Part shown: piece after piece, positions 39,390 through 49,414 of the stretch
How positions within the stretch are numbered: the first letter of the stretch is position 1
Layout: each line of letters opens with the position of its first letter
NCBI RefSeq assembly: GCF_013385145.1
Contig: NZ_JABZEC010000002.1
Location: forward strand, 186,001 to 250,000
Reading direction: 5' to 3'
DNA from: Bombilactobacillus apium
GTDB lineage: Bacteria; Bacillota; Bacilli; Lactobacillales; Lactobacillaceae
DNA: 64,000 nt
Made by a program: the position numbers and the translations under genes
Notes under the pieces: model-generated
Told to the model about the DNA's origin: nothing
The model's input: the letters and a program-made list of their open reading frames with translations, nothing else
Databases searched by the model: none

Positions 39390-39570
39390 ATCACAACCCA
39401 AGATTCACGACCATCGGTAATGAGTACTTCATGATTATTAATTGTGGCCAAATTAATTTAGTCCTGATACTTTTTTGGTAAATTGCTCTTCAATATAATA
39501 AGGTGGAGTATAATTCCTCGATAGTTCAGCTGCAGCCCGGACACCAGACATGATCTTATTATACTTAACA
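39390..39570 (-). pseudogene. Unidentified coding relic
   Basis: Minus-strand fragments MSGVRAAAELSRNYTPPYYI and LATINNHEVLITDGRESWVV occur in two frames one after the other. They look like real protein text, but I cannot name the family. 39570-39725 has a short match to the ISL3-like relic at ~25005 (CAATACGATTTGACTT). Confidence 0.3.
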
Positions 39571-39727
39571 TTTATTTATAGTCATCAATACGATTTGACT
39601 TCGACCCCCTAGAGCTCTACAAAATCTGTTGTTGGTAGAAGCAAATTCTAGCAGCACTATTTTTACTGGATTAGTTTCAGACTCATTAAGTGGTTTAATC
39701 AAATAGTTTACAATTTATCCGCGCCAC

Positions 39728-40645
39728 CTAAAAAATTAAATGGAAAATCGTCCCGACTAGATACAAAGCAATATAGGTCATCGTAATTTGCGAACAGTGT
39801 TTGACAATGACTTGGTTATAGATTTCTTTCTTATGCTGATTATGGCGCAAAATCTGTAAGGGACGATTGAAGATTAGATAGAGCGGTAAGGTTAATAAGG
39901 TCAGCCAGGGAGCTAATCCCCAACAGACAACGAGAATCAAGCCCCCTGCCGACAGCCAATACAAAAGATAAAACAGCTTAATGGCCCGAGCGGCGGTCAA
40001 AAAATAAACCAAGGTATAACGCCCATTGGGCACATCTTCTTGCAGATCACAAATATTATTGGCCAACTGCATAATATAAATCATTACTAGCGGCAACAAA
40101 GCAACTAAAAACATGCGCCCAACTAAGGTCCAATCTAGGGTCAAATGACCTAGATTTCCCAGATAAACATAGGTTAAGGGAATCATGTAAGCAATCGGGA
40201 AAGCAACGCAGAATTCACATAAAGGCGTTGAATTCCAGGGCCGAGGTCCAGCAGAATAACCTAAACCAAAAATCGCCGCTAAGCTTCCAATAACTAAGGT
40301 GGGCCAGCCGGTGAAATAGGCTAGAAGAAGCCCCAAAGCAATCGGGAGAATCGCTAACCAAGCCAACCATTTTTTAACAACTTGCAGATCTAGCTTATAC
40401 AAGCCAATATTATTAGTTTTTTCTTTATAGGCGGTCTTTGTAGAAGCATGTTCGAAATCGTATAAATCATTTTGAATATTAATGATTAAATGAAACATAA
40501 AGACAATGACTAAAGCTATTGTCGGTGCTAACCAATTAAATCTCCCCCAATAATAATAGGAAAAACTAGCTGCCAAAATAAGCCAAGCTAAATCTAAAGG
40601 GGGCGTGCTGAGTCCGGACATTTGATAAAATACTTTCCAATTCAT
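39728..40645 (-). CDS. UbiA-family prenyltransferase (MenA-like)
   Basis: 305 aa with about nine membrane helices. First Asp-rich motif in IINIQNDLYDFEHA, second in QLANNICDLQEDVPNGRYTL, the pattern of 1,4-dihydroxy-2-naphthoate polyprenyltransferases, which attach a prenyl chain in menaquinone synthesis. Lactobacilli often keep menA alone and depend on external precursors; no other men gene is seen here apart from a menC-like stump at 2.7 kb. Confidence 0.82.
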   Translation of the reverse strand: MNWKVFYQMSGLSTPPLDLAWLILAASFSYYYWGRFNWLAPTIALVIVFMFHLIINIQNDLYDFEHASTKTAYKEKTNNIGLYKLDLQVVKKWLAWLAILPIALGLLLAYFTGWPTLVIGSLAAIFGLGYSAGPRPWNSTPLCEFCVAFPIAYMIPLTYVYLGNLGHLTLDWTLVGRMFLVALLPLVMIYIMQLANNICDLQEDVPNGRYTLVYFLTAARAIKLFYLLYWLSAGGLILVVCWGLAPWLTLLTLPLYLIFNRPLQILRHNQHKKEIYNQVIVKHCSQITMTYIALYLVGTIFHLIF

Positions 40646-40764
40646 TACTGCTAACCTCGAATCATTTCCACTGTAACCCTGTTTTTCAACAAGTCAAAAA
40701 TCATTTAAACAATAGCTAAACTTAAGCCAATCTTATAATTTTTGTTTTTCAAAGACAATTTTTA

Positions 40765-40868
40765 TGTAGTGACCCCCAAAAGTTGGACCTTTTCAGAGTG
40801 GAGAAATCTGCTCCATTTTTTATTGCTTTTCTGGTAACTCTATCCCAGGCAGATTTTAATGCTACTTC
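40765..40868. mobile_element. IS3-family (IS150-like) end relic
   Basis: GTGACCCCCAAAAGTTGGACC and the following ~80 bp match the IS end at 21193-21290 (both continue with the GGAGTGGA-type purine stretch and a TTGCTTTT/TTGTTTTT, GGTAA.TCTA pattern). The transposase is gone. Confidence 0.55.
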
Positions 40869-41046
40869 AAGCATCAAACATTTGCGTACCGACATATTAG
40901 TAACAATCTGTAAATCCATCGGCCCAAAGTCACCGCCACCGTAGACTAATCCCTAATTGTGGGCAACGAAATAGTCAGCTGATTTTAAAGTCGCTTCTTG
41001 ATGAGCAGGATCATTTTCTACTGATGTTCCATCAATAAATCACATT
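40868..41046 (-). pseudogene. LOG-family (TIGR00730) N-terminal relic
   Basis: One minus-strand frame reads GTSVENDPAHQEATLKSADY, FVAHN, a stop, then GLVYGGGDFGPMDLQIVTNM. This matches the Rossmann start of LOG/lysine-decarboxylase-like proteins (GSS.GNDP..., GLVYGGG..GLM). It is truncated by the IS3 end on its 3' side. Confidence 0.5.
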
Positions 41047-41097
41047 TTTTACATTTTTATAATTTCTATTCTTAAAAATTGAATTTTTTTATTATTA

Positions 41098-41850
41098 TGA
41101 CAGATTCTATAATTACCCCAAACGATAATTTAATCTAAAAAAACCAAAGTAATTCCTTTACAATGGTAGTTACCACAACAACCTTGAAAGCAGGAATTTA
41201 CTTTGAAAACTTCTGCTCCATTACAATTTCAGCACGACACAATTACTAGTTTACTGCGTCAAGGAGAAAGTCAGACCTTCATTGTCCAAGATTTAGGCCT
41301 CGCCAAATCGAACATTTTTTATGAGTTACAACGAGTTCAACTTTATGATTCTGAACTAGCTCAAGCTGATACTCACCGAAAGTGGCGCCATTGTGGGCAC
41401 AAATCAATTCTAACCCCACAACGTAAACAATTAGTAGAACATTATTTGCTGCTAACTTGGTCACCTGAACAGGTTGCTTATCATCTGGGTTTTGCCACAG
41501 CTTCTATCTATAACTGGTTAAACTAAGGTCGACTAAATTATTCAATACAAGAGCTTCCAGATAGAGGACGAAGATAAAATAAAAAGCGGGAAACTCATGG
41601 ACAATATCAAACTGGCACTGGCATTTAAGGACGTCCAATAACAGTCAATCAACGGCAAGAATTGGTCATTGGAAAATAGATCCGGTACTTTCTTCCAAAG
41701 GGTATAAGCGATTATCCTAAAAGTATCACAATTAATACGATATTCTTCAAAATTTCGATAAGTATCTCCTTTAAATTAACGACAGGATCAGGATCCTTTG
41801 GTTTCCCCATTAGTATTGAAAAAATGGCATTACAATTGGTAAGTCCGCAA
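41098..41850 (+). mobile_element. IS30-family relic with transposase N-terminus
   Basis: The left end and leader (41098-41200) are followed by a 107-codon fragment (41203-41526). Its HTH parts, DTITSLLRQGESQTFIVQDL and LTWSPEQVAYHLGFATASIY, are typical of IS30 transposases. After NWLN there is a stop, then degraded text (GRLNYSIQELPDRGRR, RPITVNQRQEL, SSKGISDYPKS). The catalytic DDE part is missing. 41850-42200 holds no gene. Confidence 0.75.
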
Positions 41851-42244
41851 TCAAGTCGACAAATTAATATTTTACTCTGAGTTTAACAACGATTTGTACA
41901 AATTTTTTACTGTAAATCTGTAATTTTTGTAAGTCATCAATGCAGATCTGCAATAATGAATTTTCTTATCTCTGATATTTAATCTTCTTCTGATTTAATT
42001 TTTCTACAATGATATTTACGCCAGGATATATCTCCAAATAAAGCCTACATAAAATCTACGAATTCCAGCGAATAATTGCTTCCACAACTTTTTTGTTCCT
42101 CATTGTCATAGAAACACTCCCCGGATTGGTTCCAAAGCGAGCGTCATTTTTTATATGAAGTTATTTGTTTTAAGTAATATTTAGTAAAAAGCACTCATTA
42201 ATATCCAAAATAATATGATAAAATAAAATGAGGGAGGTGTCATA

Positions 42245-42997
42245 ATGTTCACTGTATGTATTTGCGATGACGATGCTAGTTCACTTATATACACAAGAAA
42301 AATGTTATTGAGAGCATCTGTACAATTTAACATTGATTTTAAAATAAAAGAATTTAAAAGTGCAAAATCATTTATAGACTTTGCAAATCATGAAAAAGAA
42401 TCTTTATTAATCATATACATGGATATTGAAATTGGTGATATCAATGGTATTGAAGTTATAAGTAAAGTCAAATCTATTCTACACATCGAACCAATTGTCT
42501 ATTTCATTTCAAATTACCCTGAATACGTGTTTGATAGTTTTAGAGTTCATCCACAAAATTACTTAGTAAAACCGGTAGATTTTAAAAAAATCAAACAAAC
42601 AATAACTGATGTAAATAAAAAAATCAGTAACCACGATAAACAAATGATAATTATTCTTGATAAAAATACAGGGAACAAAAGATTAACTCTGATTAATGAC
42701 ATAATATACTTGGAACTTGTGAATTCTCCACAAAGACTCATTAAGGTACAAACAATAACAGATCACTTTTATACCTCGGGGAGACTAAACAGATCGTATG
42801 AAGAGTTAGAAAAATACAATTTTATAAAAATATATAGATCGATAATTATCAACATTAACAAAATAGAAAGCATAAGTACGAATAAAGTCATTGTAAGTAA
42901 TGGTGATATTTTACCTATTGGGAGAACTCAAAAAAAGCAAGTAAAAAAAGCTTTTATCGATTTAATAAATCAGGAGTTTAAAAATGAAAGTTTTTAG
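42245..42997 (+). CDS. AgrA-type LytTR response regulator
   Basis: 250 aa. Receiver domain 1-120 with acidic pocket CICDDD and phospho-acceptor Asp60 in YMDIEIGDINGIEV, Lys in YLVKPVDF. LytTR DNA-binding domain ~140-245 (YLELVNSPQRLIKVQT, IYRSIIININKIES). GAGGGAGG precedes the ATG. It overlaps the kinase gene by 14 bp. AT-rich like the thiopeptide cluster nearby, which it may control. Confidence 0.87.
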   Translation: MFTVCICDDDASSLIYTRKMLLRASVQFNIDFKIKEFKSAKSFIDFANHEKESLLIIYMDIEIGDINGIEVISKVKSILHIEPIVYFISNYPEYVFDSFRVHPQNYLVKPVDFKKIKQTITDVNKKISNHDKQMIIILDKNTGNKRLTLINDIIYLELVNSPQRLIKVQTITDHFYTSGRLNRSYEELEKYNFIKIYRSIIININKIESISTNKVIVSNGDILPIGRTQKKQVKKAFIDLINQEFKNESF

Positions 42998-44234
42998 TAC
43001 AAACAATATTTTTATTACATTATTAGCTAATATTTTTCAAACAGGTGTATTTTTTTATTCTTTTAATTTACTATATGAATTTAATAACCACCTCAGCAAA
43101 TTTAGACCACTATTTTTTTGTATGCTGTCTAGTATTATATTGACAATAAATACAGAAATTAATAACAACATTCTTATTGGACTATTAACATGTATTTCCA
43201 TATATATCATCACCATTCTTTTTAAAATGAATGGTACTAGTAGGATGATTGTAACGATCTTTTCTCTTTTCTTTGCAGCCATTACGGAACTTATTTCGAT
43301 GTTTTCTTGTTACTACTTTTTTAATGTTCAATTAAACCATAAACCGCTCTTCATAATTATAAATTCCATACTACAACTCATTATTATAAAATCATTTTTC
43401 GATTCTATCTCAATAAAAAACAAATTATTTTCTAATTATTGGTATATTTTACTCCCAATCTCCTTTATCTCTTGTATATTACTATCTGTGACTATAAATA
43501 ACAGTCACTATAATTTATTAATAAAATTTTGTAGTATCTGTTTTGTAATTATTTTAAACATATTATTATTATTTCAAACAAATAAAATTGAAAAGATGTT
43601 TATCGAAACCTACTCTCTCAAAGTACAGAATCAGCAACTTTTATCGAAGTCAAAAAAAAATACAGAATTAATAAATAAATTTAAAAGTGATAGAAAAATA
43701 ATACATGATTATAATAAACATCTAGTTTTACTTAAAGAACTTATTAAAAGAAATAATATGGACGGTGCCCTAAAAAAAATAAATGAACAACTGGAATTAC
43801 CAACTGTACACCAATCAAATAGTAGTTTCACAGGTAATTTAGCTATAGATTCAATGAATAGCTATTTGGTCGATAACTGTAGAAAATATAAGATACAGTT
43901 ATCAAAGAGTATTAGAGTGAATAGCCATCTGATAGGGATCCAATCCGATAGCTTAGGATTAATAATTGGAAATATTTATGATAATGCCATAAAATATTCC
44001 AAGTCCAATTTAACAAATCGTTTTATAAGAAATGAAATTGTAATAGAAAAAGATAGATTAATTTTACGTATTACTAATGGTTTCAATTATGCACATATAT
44101 ATAGACAATTAAAGGGCTACGGAGTAGGACTTTCAATTTCTAAAGACCTAATTAAAGACCTAAACGGAATTATTGAAATAAAACGTCTAAAAAATACCTA
44201 TACAGTATTGGTTGTGATACCGTATAAAGCTTAG
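42984..44234 (+). CDS. AgrC-type peptide-sensing histidine kinase
   Basis: 416 aa. About six to seven membrane helices in residues 1-200; H-box KIIHDYNKHLVLLKEL, N-box GNIYDNAIKYS, G-box GYGVGLSISKDLI. This is the HPK10/GHKL class that detects cyclic or linear peptide signals. It is followed 11 bp later by an agrD-like small ORF, giving the gene order agrA-agrC-agrD. Confidence 0.86.
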   Translation: MKVFSTNNIFITLLANIFQTGVFFYSFNLLYEFNNHLSKFRPLFFCMLSSIILTINTEINNNILIGLLTCISIYIITILFKMNGTSRMIVTIFSLFFAAITELISMFSCYYFFNVQLNHKPLFIIINSILQLIIIKSFFDSISIKNKLFSNYWYILLPISFISCILLSVTINNSHYNLLIKFCSICFVIILNILLLFQTNKIEKMFIETYSLKVQNQQLLSKSKKNTELINKFKSDRKIIHDYNKHLVLLKELIKRNNMDGALKKINEQLELPTVHQSNSSFTGNLAIDSMNSYLVDNCRKYKIQLSKSIRVNSHLIGIQSDSLGLIIGNIYDNAIKYSKSNLTNRFIRNEIVIEKDRLILRITNGFNYAHIYRQLKGYGVGLSISKDLIKDLNGIIEIKRLKNTYTVLVVIPYKA

Positions 44235-44245
44235 GAGATTGTGAC

Positions 44246-44422
44246 TTGCTAGATATATTAACAAATATCATTTGTAAATATTTACCGGAATGGAAAAAAG
44301 ATAAACCAGTAATCAAATATTCGGATTTAATCTACATCGGTATTAAGTTATCTGCCAATACGTACTGTATATGGTTTGCGCACAATATACCTAAGCCTGA
44401 TAGCTTAAAAAAATTTATTTAA
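44246..44422 (+). CDS. AgrD-like cyclic peptide pheromone precursor (58 aa)
   Basis: TTG start 8 nt after AGGAG, directly behind the kinase. The C-terminal part reads NTYCIWFAHNIPKPDSLKKF. AgrD/LamD peptides show Cys plus four mostly hydrophobic residues (thiolactone ring), then an acidic or polar tail with P-K-x-P-x-x-L; LamD has CVGIW then a tail ending in IPDELRK. Here the ring would be C41-IWFA or similar and the tail PKPDSLKKF. The N-terminus (LLDILTNIICKYLPEW) can form the amphipathic helix. No agrB processing gene is found in the window; IS3 debris begins just downstream. Confidence 0.62.
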   Translation: MLDILTNIICKYLPEWKKDKPVIKYSDLIYIGIKLSANTYCIWFAHNIPKPDSLKKFI

Positions 44423-44429
44423 GGTAAAT

Positions 44430-45580
44430 TTGAGCTATCTTCTAAAATTAGGAGAAATATTAAGCGCCTTTCTGGGTGGCTTGTTGCCAGTATCTACAGG
44501 TGATAATCCATCCATTTTTTCTTTAATTCGACAATTACTATAATAATTAAGATACGTTTTAATTTGCTGTTCTACCTCTACATAACTTATGGCTTTATAA
44601 TTATGGACGACACTTACTTTAAGTTGGTGAAAGAAGCTTTCTACACTTGCAATATCTAAACAAGTTACCTTCCGACTCATACTCCAGAGAATTTGATTAC
44701 TTCGAAGCAATTTCCAAAATTTAGAATTTTGATATTGAATTTTTTGATCAATATGAAACGTTCGACGATAGATGCGGTCACCTATTACTTGGATTGCTTC
44801 TTCCAAGGCTGCCATAATCGCTAAGGCATTCGGCTTTTCAGAAATGCGATAAGCGGTAATCTCGCTACTATACATATCTAGAAAAGGATCTAGGTAGAGC
44901 TTCTTTGCCCGAATGGTGCCGGACGTGTCTGTTTTAAAGTACTTTAGTTCTGTCGTAATCTTTTGGTGACAAATACTGACGTCAAACCTTCTTCTTATTT
45001 ACATGGATTCCTTGATTCAATATTCCTTTGTCATCCGCAAACAACCGTAATTTTGATGCTGTTCTCTGATCCTAAGCATTTCAGCTTCGATTTCCTGATC
45101 AGGGCTTTGGTAATTAAAGCGTTGCTGCCAATACATAAAGGTCGATTTAGGAAATTCCAAGGTTTCCAGAAGATCAACTAGTTTGAATGATCCTCGGAGA
45201 CTGGCAATGATTCGGGCGATTGATTCCTTCGTCTTTGTCGATCTTCCTCTTTTTGTAGCTTCCTTAATCCTTTTAACGAGGCATTCTCGATCTTGCACCC
45301 GTTTCTCTAACCTCTTAATCCGATCACGTTCTACGGGTGTTTATTGACTTGGCTTTTTGATTTTTTTCTTAGGCAAAGTAGGTGGACATCCTTTCGTTCT
45401 TGAGAGCCAAGCTATTCCTTCTGCACCAAACTCTCGATAGATATTGATTTAATTCCCCCTTCTCCTGCAAAATATTCGTGAACGATCTTTAACTTAAGTC
45501 CAAAACTATATTTAGCCATAAAAATACCGACCCCCAGAAGTTAGATTTTCGGTCTAACTTTTGGGAGTCGGTACATATCT
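44430..45580 (-). mobile_element. IS3-family relic (orfB fragments and one end)
   Basis: The OrfB N-terminal part lies at 45017-45298 (FPKSTFMYWQQRFNYQSPD, REQHQNYGCLRM) and the C-terminal part at 44435-44875 (SSEITAYRISEKPNALAIMA, SVESFFHQLKVSVVHNYKAI). Frame breaks lie between them; only degraded orfA sequence remains at 45300-45510. The end at 45527-45575 is a palindrome, ACCGACCCCCAGAAGTTAGA / TCTAACTTTTGGGAGTCGGT. The element sits between agrD and the thiopeptide cluster and may have removed agrB. Confidence 0.8.
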
Positions 45581-45677
45581 TTCACAAAAATAATTATTTT
45601 TTAAATAAAATATCAATATAGCTCGATAAAAAGGACGTCTTTCAAACAATCAATCTACAACATTGTATTATACTAAA

Positions 45678-46541
45678 TTAATCGATACCACATAACTTAC
45701 AATGGGAGTTACGAGATAGATACTTATCAAAGGCTGAATAATCTACCAACGATAAATCAAAATATTTACCTTTGGTAAGTGTTGTATCTTTCTTCATAAA
45801 AGATAATAGATTTGAATTAAATTTAAGTACCTCTTCTTGTAAGAGGCCTTGTATTATATTATCAATAAACCCATAGTTATCATTTAAAAAATGATTTTCA
45901 TTGAATATATTATGTCCACAAAAAAGGCATCCATAATCTTCGCCACATAATCCTGGACCTATAATTAAATCTCCATCTTGAATTCCATAATATATGCGCT
46001 TGCTTGGCTGACTGGTAAAAACCTTCTCCATACTAACAAGCCTCTCTCTACCAATATTTAGATTAATAATAAATATTGGATCATGTCTATATATATCATT
46101 ATTTTTATAATCAACTCTTGAACGAAAATTATTAAACAAATTGAATTTAATATCAGAACCGATACCCAAAATCGGTTCAAAGTATAACATTCTTTTTAAA
46201 TTTATTTTAATTTGATCACTATTTAATTCGTAATTATCATTATTTTTATTAACAAAGTTATTAATAAAATTTTGCTGTAGTATCCTACGCCTATACTCTC
46301 TCTCGTCTACCGATACAATAACGTTCGCCATATTACTTTCTATAAAGTTAATTACTTTATTTAGTATTATATTTTCCTTAGTATAATGCCCCCAATTATT
46401 ATCGTCATTAAGCATTAAAAAATAGTCTGTCATTTGCTCAGGAAGAGATAATACTTTATCAATCTCAAATTTTTTTATATTATATAGCGCTATTTTTTTG
46501 TTATATCTAATAAACTGGAATTTAGAATCAATAACTTTCAA
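45678..46541 (-). CDS. E1/C-protein-like zinc-binding partner of the azoline cyclodehydratase
   Basis: 287 aa. The C-terminal half carries DLIIGPGLCGEDYGCLFCGH and ends HCKLCGID, two cysteine pairs as in the zinc site of SagC/TOMM cyclodehydratase C-proteins (GP...PG...C..C, then a final C..C). The N-terminal 150 residues are not recognisable. It is the last gene of the thiopeptide operon, 5 bp after the dehydrogenase gene. I infer it supports YcaO in forming thiazolines/oxazolines. Family assignment rests on the Cys motif and context. Confidence 0.6.
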   Translation of the reverse strand: MKVIDSKFQFIRYNKKIALYNIKKFEIDKVLSLPEQMTDYFLMLNDDNNWGHYTKENIILNKVINFIESNMANVIVSVDEREYRRRILQQNFINNFVNKNNDNYELNSDQIKINLKRMLYFEPILGIGSDIKFNLFNNFRSRVDYKNNDIYRHDPIFIINLNIGRERLVSMEKVFTSQPSKRIYYGIQDGDLIIGPGLCGEDYGCLFCGHNIFNENHFLNDNYGFIDNIIQGLLQEEVLKFNSNLLSFMKKDTTLTKGKYFDLSLVDYSAFDKYLSRNSHCKLCGID

Positions 46542-46546
46542 AAAAT

Positions 46547-47332
46547 TTACCCTCCTCCTAATATATACAGAACAAAGTTCCTACCATCTAGCTTACATAT
46601 TCTTCTAACAAAATTATCGTAAAATCCACCAAGAGGGACCGTAGACACATTTAATGCTGTAGAAACTAGCTGGATATTTTCACACATATGTCCCGCTTCT
46701 AGTAGTGAAAGACGATACGACAACATACCATACTTAGAAAATAACACTTCGAAATTTGTTGCAAAAAAAATAATAAAATTACATTTATTAAAATTGCGAT
46801 CCGTGAACTTAGAAGTAGAGCAAATACCATTTATTTCTTTATCATTTAATTTATTCACTAAATACAACTTTTCAGATTGGATTTCCATTTTAAATATTTT
46901 ATGGTCTATCAAATCATTACCAGTTCCCTGAATATATATATATGGTATGATAGAATATTCAGCCCCTGCAGACGGATATGCCCTTTTATTAACTATAAAA
47001 TCACCATACTTACAATTATCAGTTATACCTAGTGAGTAATGAATAATTGATGACAATGTCGAGCACTGTATGGGTTCTTCATTAAAATCCCATGAAGTTC
47101 TCCTTCTTTTTAATACATCTACAAAACTAATATCAATTGTCTCAAAGTCTCCCAATTCACTTAAAGAAATGGAATTCATCTTTAAATAACAACTTTTTAT
47201 TTCATTATTTTTAACTAAGCCTCGTCTGATAATATTAGCAGACATATTTGTTTCAGAATGAATAGATCTGAAATGAAAATCCAGCATTGATTTAATATCT
47301 AGGTAAGGATCATTTTCTTTTTTCCAACTCAT
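46547..47332 (-). CDS. SagB-type FMN azoline dehydrogenase (thiopeptide)
   Basis: 261 aa with nitroreductase-fold SagB motifs: FMN-binding VLKRRRTSWDFN, NKRAYPSAGAEYSIIPYIYI, then KYGMLSYRLSLLEAGHMCEN and VPLGGFYDNFVRRICKLDGR. It would oxidise azolines to thiazole and (methyl)oxazole rings in the peptide. It overlaps the pyridine synthase gene by 23 bp. The N-terminal ~50 residues are extra to the basic fold. Confidence 0.83.
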   Translation of the reverse strand: MSWKKENDPYLDIKSMLDFHFRSIHSETNMSANIIRRGLVKNNEIKSCYLKMNSISLSELGDFETIDISFVDVLKRRRTSWDFNEEPIQCSTLSSIIHYSLGITDNCKYGDFIVNKRAYPSAGAEYSIIPYIYIQGTGNDLIDHKIFKMEIQSEKLYLVNKLNDKEINGICSTSKFTDRNFNKCNFIIFFATNFEVLFSKYGMLSYRLSLLEAGHMCENIQLVSTALNVSTVPLGGFYDNFVRRICKLDGRNFVLYILGGG

Positions 47333-48140
47333 CTATTTCCTCCAATAATAAACCAGCTAGTCTAGCCTCTACCGATGGTGTTATTCCAAATCTATTATTT
47401 GCCATATGAATCTGAGAACTAATGACATAGTCATAAAAACTTCTTTCTTTAAATCCGCATATTTTTTTAAGAATTGATAATTGTTCATCTATTATATAAA
47501 TTTCTTTTGAAAATTCTTTATCCAAGTGCATATTACTAATGATTTCTGATATTTTATAAAAGCTATTTCTATTTAATACTATTTTAGAGGTTAAAAATTT
47601 TTTCCAAAAATCATAATAGACCATTAAAAATTCATATTTAGAACCTATCACTTTAGAAATAAAAAAATTCATCAAAAATATTCCACATGCAGAAATATAA
47701 TTCATATTATGACTATTTGAATAAACTTTAGATACAATAATTGAGGTCTGATTAAATATAATTTCTGAAACACGCAAAAATTCTCCCTCTCCATATCTAT
47801 TAATTTCAGGAACATATCTTATATACCTATACGTTCCATTTGGAAACCAGGGTAATTCCTCTATTTCTTGCTCTTCACCATCAAATTTATGGTCAGCATA
47901 ATACATTTGTGGCGTTAATTCAGAAACCGAATCTTTCATCATTAATTCAAAAAAATCAATCAGCAATCTGTCTGCTGAACCTTTATTATCTTTAAATCTT
48001 ACTCGTATATGTGGTCCTCCATACCAATATCTTATAAAAAACCAATCATTCACGGAACTATCTGCAAAAATATGTGGTAAATTTTCAATAAAAATATTTT
48101 GTTTTTCAATAGAGTGAATAAAAAAATGTATTGAATTCAT
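47310..48140 (-). CDS. Thiopeptide [4+2] pyridine synthase (TclM/TbtD-like)
   Basis: 276 aa, stand-alone protein of the LanB C-terminal superfamily (thiopeptide-type bacteriocin biosynthesis domain). Motifs: WFFIRYWYGGPHIRVRFK near residue 35 and YRYIRYVPEINRYGEGEFLR near 130. Stand-alone copies in clusters with a glutamylating LanB and YcaO are pyridine synthases, which join two dehydroalanines and eject the leader peptide. ATG overlaps the preceding stop (TAATG). The other LanB-C-like protein in the cluster lacks GGPH, so I assign elimination to that one and cyclisation to this one. Confidence 0.75.
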   Translation of the reverse strand: MNSIHFFIHSIEKQNIFIENLPHIFADSSVNDWFFIRYWYGGPHIRVRFKDNKGSADRLLIDFFELMMKDSVSELTPQMYYADHKFDGEEQEIEELPWFPNGTYRYIRYVPEINRYGEGEFLRVSEIIFNQTSIIVSKVYSNSHNMNYISACGIFLMNFFISKVIGSKYEFLMVYYDFWKKFLTSKIVLNRNSFYKISEIISNMHLDKEFSKEIYIIDEQLSILKKICGFKERSFYDYVISSQIHMANNRFGITPSVEARLAGLLLEEIDELEKRK

Positions 48141-49414
48141 TAAATATCCATCCTTAATATTGAATCCATAGCCCCAATACCAGCAATCATTAAATAATTA
48201 ATAATATTATATTCAGGAAAATCCCTGTTTATTTTCTTGATGACTTTTTTATCATCTATATTTCTTAGACATCTACATACAAAATTCTTCTCGCTTAAAA
48301 TCAATCCTAATTTATTAAAAATTTCTCCAGAGTATATAAACCTTTGCAATATTATTCTAGAAGATTCAATACAAAAATCAGCTTTAGAAACCAATAAAAA
48401 TATATATGAACTACTCGATATATCCAAATAATCTTTAGCATCATGTAATATACTCTGTGGATTATTAATAAGGTATTTATCATTACATCTAATGATATCT
48501 TTATTTTTTTTTATTAAAAACATATTTTCCTTACTAAGATCTAAAACTATAATTCCCATACTACTGTCTAAATAACTACTTAATTTTAAAACTATGGAAC
48601 ATATATCAACTTGCTTTCTTGAGATGAAGCTTAGTCCCTGGAAAAATTGCGCACTGGTTCTAATATAATGTTTACGCTCAACTCTGCTAGATAGCAATCC
48701 ATTAATTTTTCTAATTTCCGGTTTTGTTTTATTCATTTCTATATAAATATCATCAATAATATTATTATTAGCTTCACTCTTTATTACTTTGTTTGATGTT
48801 TCAAAATCGCCATTAAATTTAAGTTCTACGAGAGGAAAAAACCTCTTGTTTTGCAAAAACGATTCATTGGGTAAATAAATAACACTCGTTTTTTTAAGAC
48901 TCTCAATCTTTCTGTATATAATACTATTTAATTGATCTACTTCGTGACCTGAATCAATTAGAGATAAGATAAAGCCAAACTTTCCGTACACTTTCCCAAT
49001 TATTTCTTCACAATAACATAGGAACAAAGAATACATTATTTCTTTATCTTCGTCGTATACACTTTTTTGTGTAGAATATATAAGTCTAAAATTTTGATCT
49101 CTTCTTATATACTCAAGATAATCTACAGAACGCCGACCACTTATTCGTAGTATTATCTTATTACTTTGTAAATTTCTAGCAGTTGGAAACTTCCAGTGCA
49201 CTATATAGGGATTTTCTGGCTCGATACGCTCTATTTTATTATATAAATACATTAATTTATTTATTTTCTGAATAAAGTTAGTTTGTACAGGTTTTATCAC
49301 TGTTTTAGACACAACTTCATAAGAATAAACACCTATTTTCTCGTTTTTTATTGTCTCATATCTATTTATTAAATAATTATTTAAAAATTCACGGGAATGG
49401 GTGTGGCGCATCAT
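48140..49414 (-). CDS. Divergent SagB/TbtE-like protein of the thiopeptide cluster
   Basis: 424 aa. Two degenerate nitroreductase-like halves: YGKFGFILSLIDSGHEVDQL near residue 150 matches the SagB C-terminal helix, and NGLLSSRVERKHYI near 245 the FMN-binding start, with YSGEIFNKLGLILSEKNFVC and AGIGAMDSILRMDI at the end. FMN ligands are not all present. It resembles large dehydrogenase-type proteins of thiopeptide clusters and may work with or scaffold the 261-aa dehydrogenase. It overlaps YcaO by 26 bp. Confidence 0.55.
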   Translation of the reverse strand: MMRHTHSREFLNNYLINRYETIKNEKIGVYSYEVVSKTVIKPVQTNFIQKINKLMYLYNKIERIEPENPYIVHWKFPTARNLQSNKIILRISGRRSVDYLEYIRRDQNFRLIYSTQKSVYDEDKEIMYSLFLCYCEEIIGKVYGKFGFILSLIDSGHEVDQLNSIIYRKIESLKKTSVIYLPNESFLQNKRFFPLVELKFNGDFETSNKVIKSEANNNIIDDIYIEMNKTKPEIRKINGLLSSRVERKHYIRTSAQFFQGLSFISRKQVDICSIVLKLSSYLDSSMGIIVLDLSKENMFLIKKNKDIIRCNDKYLINNPQSILHDAKDYLDISSSSYIFLLVSKADFCIESSRIILQRFIYSGEIFNKLGLILSEKNFVCRCLRNIDDKKVIKKINRDFPEYNIINYLMIAGIGAMDSILRMDI

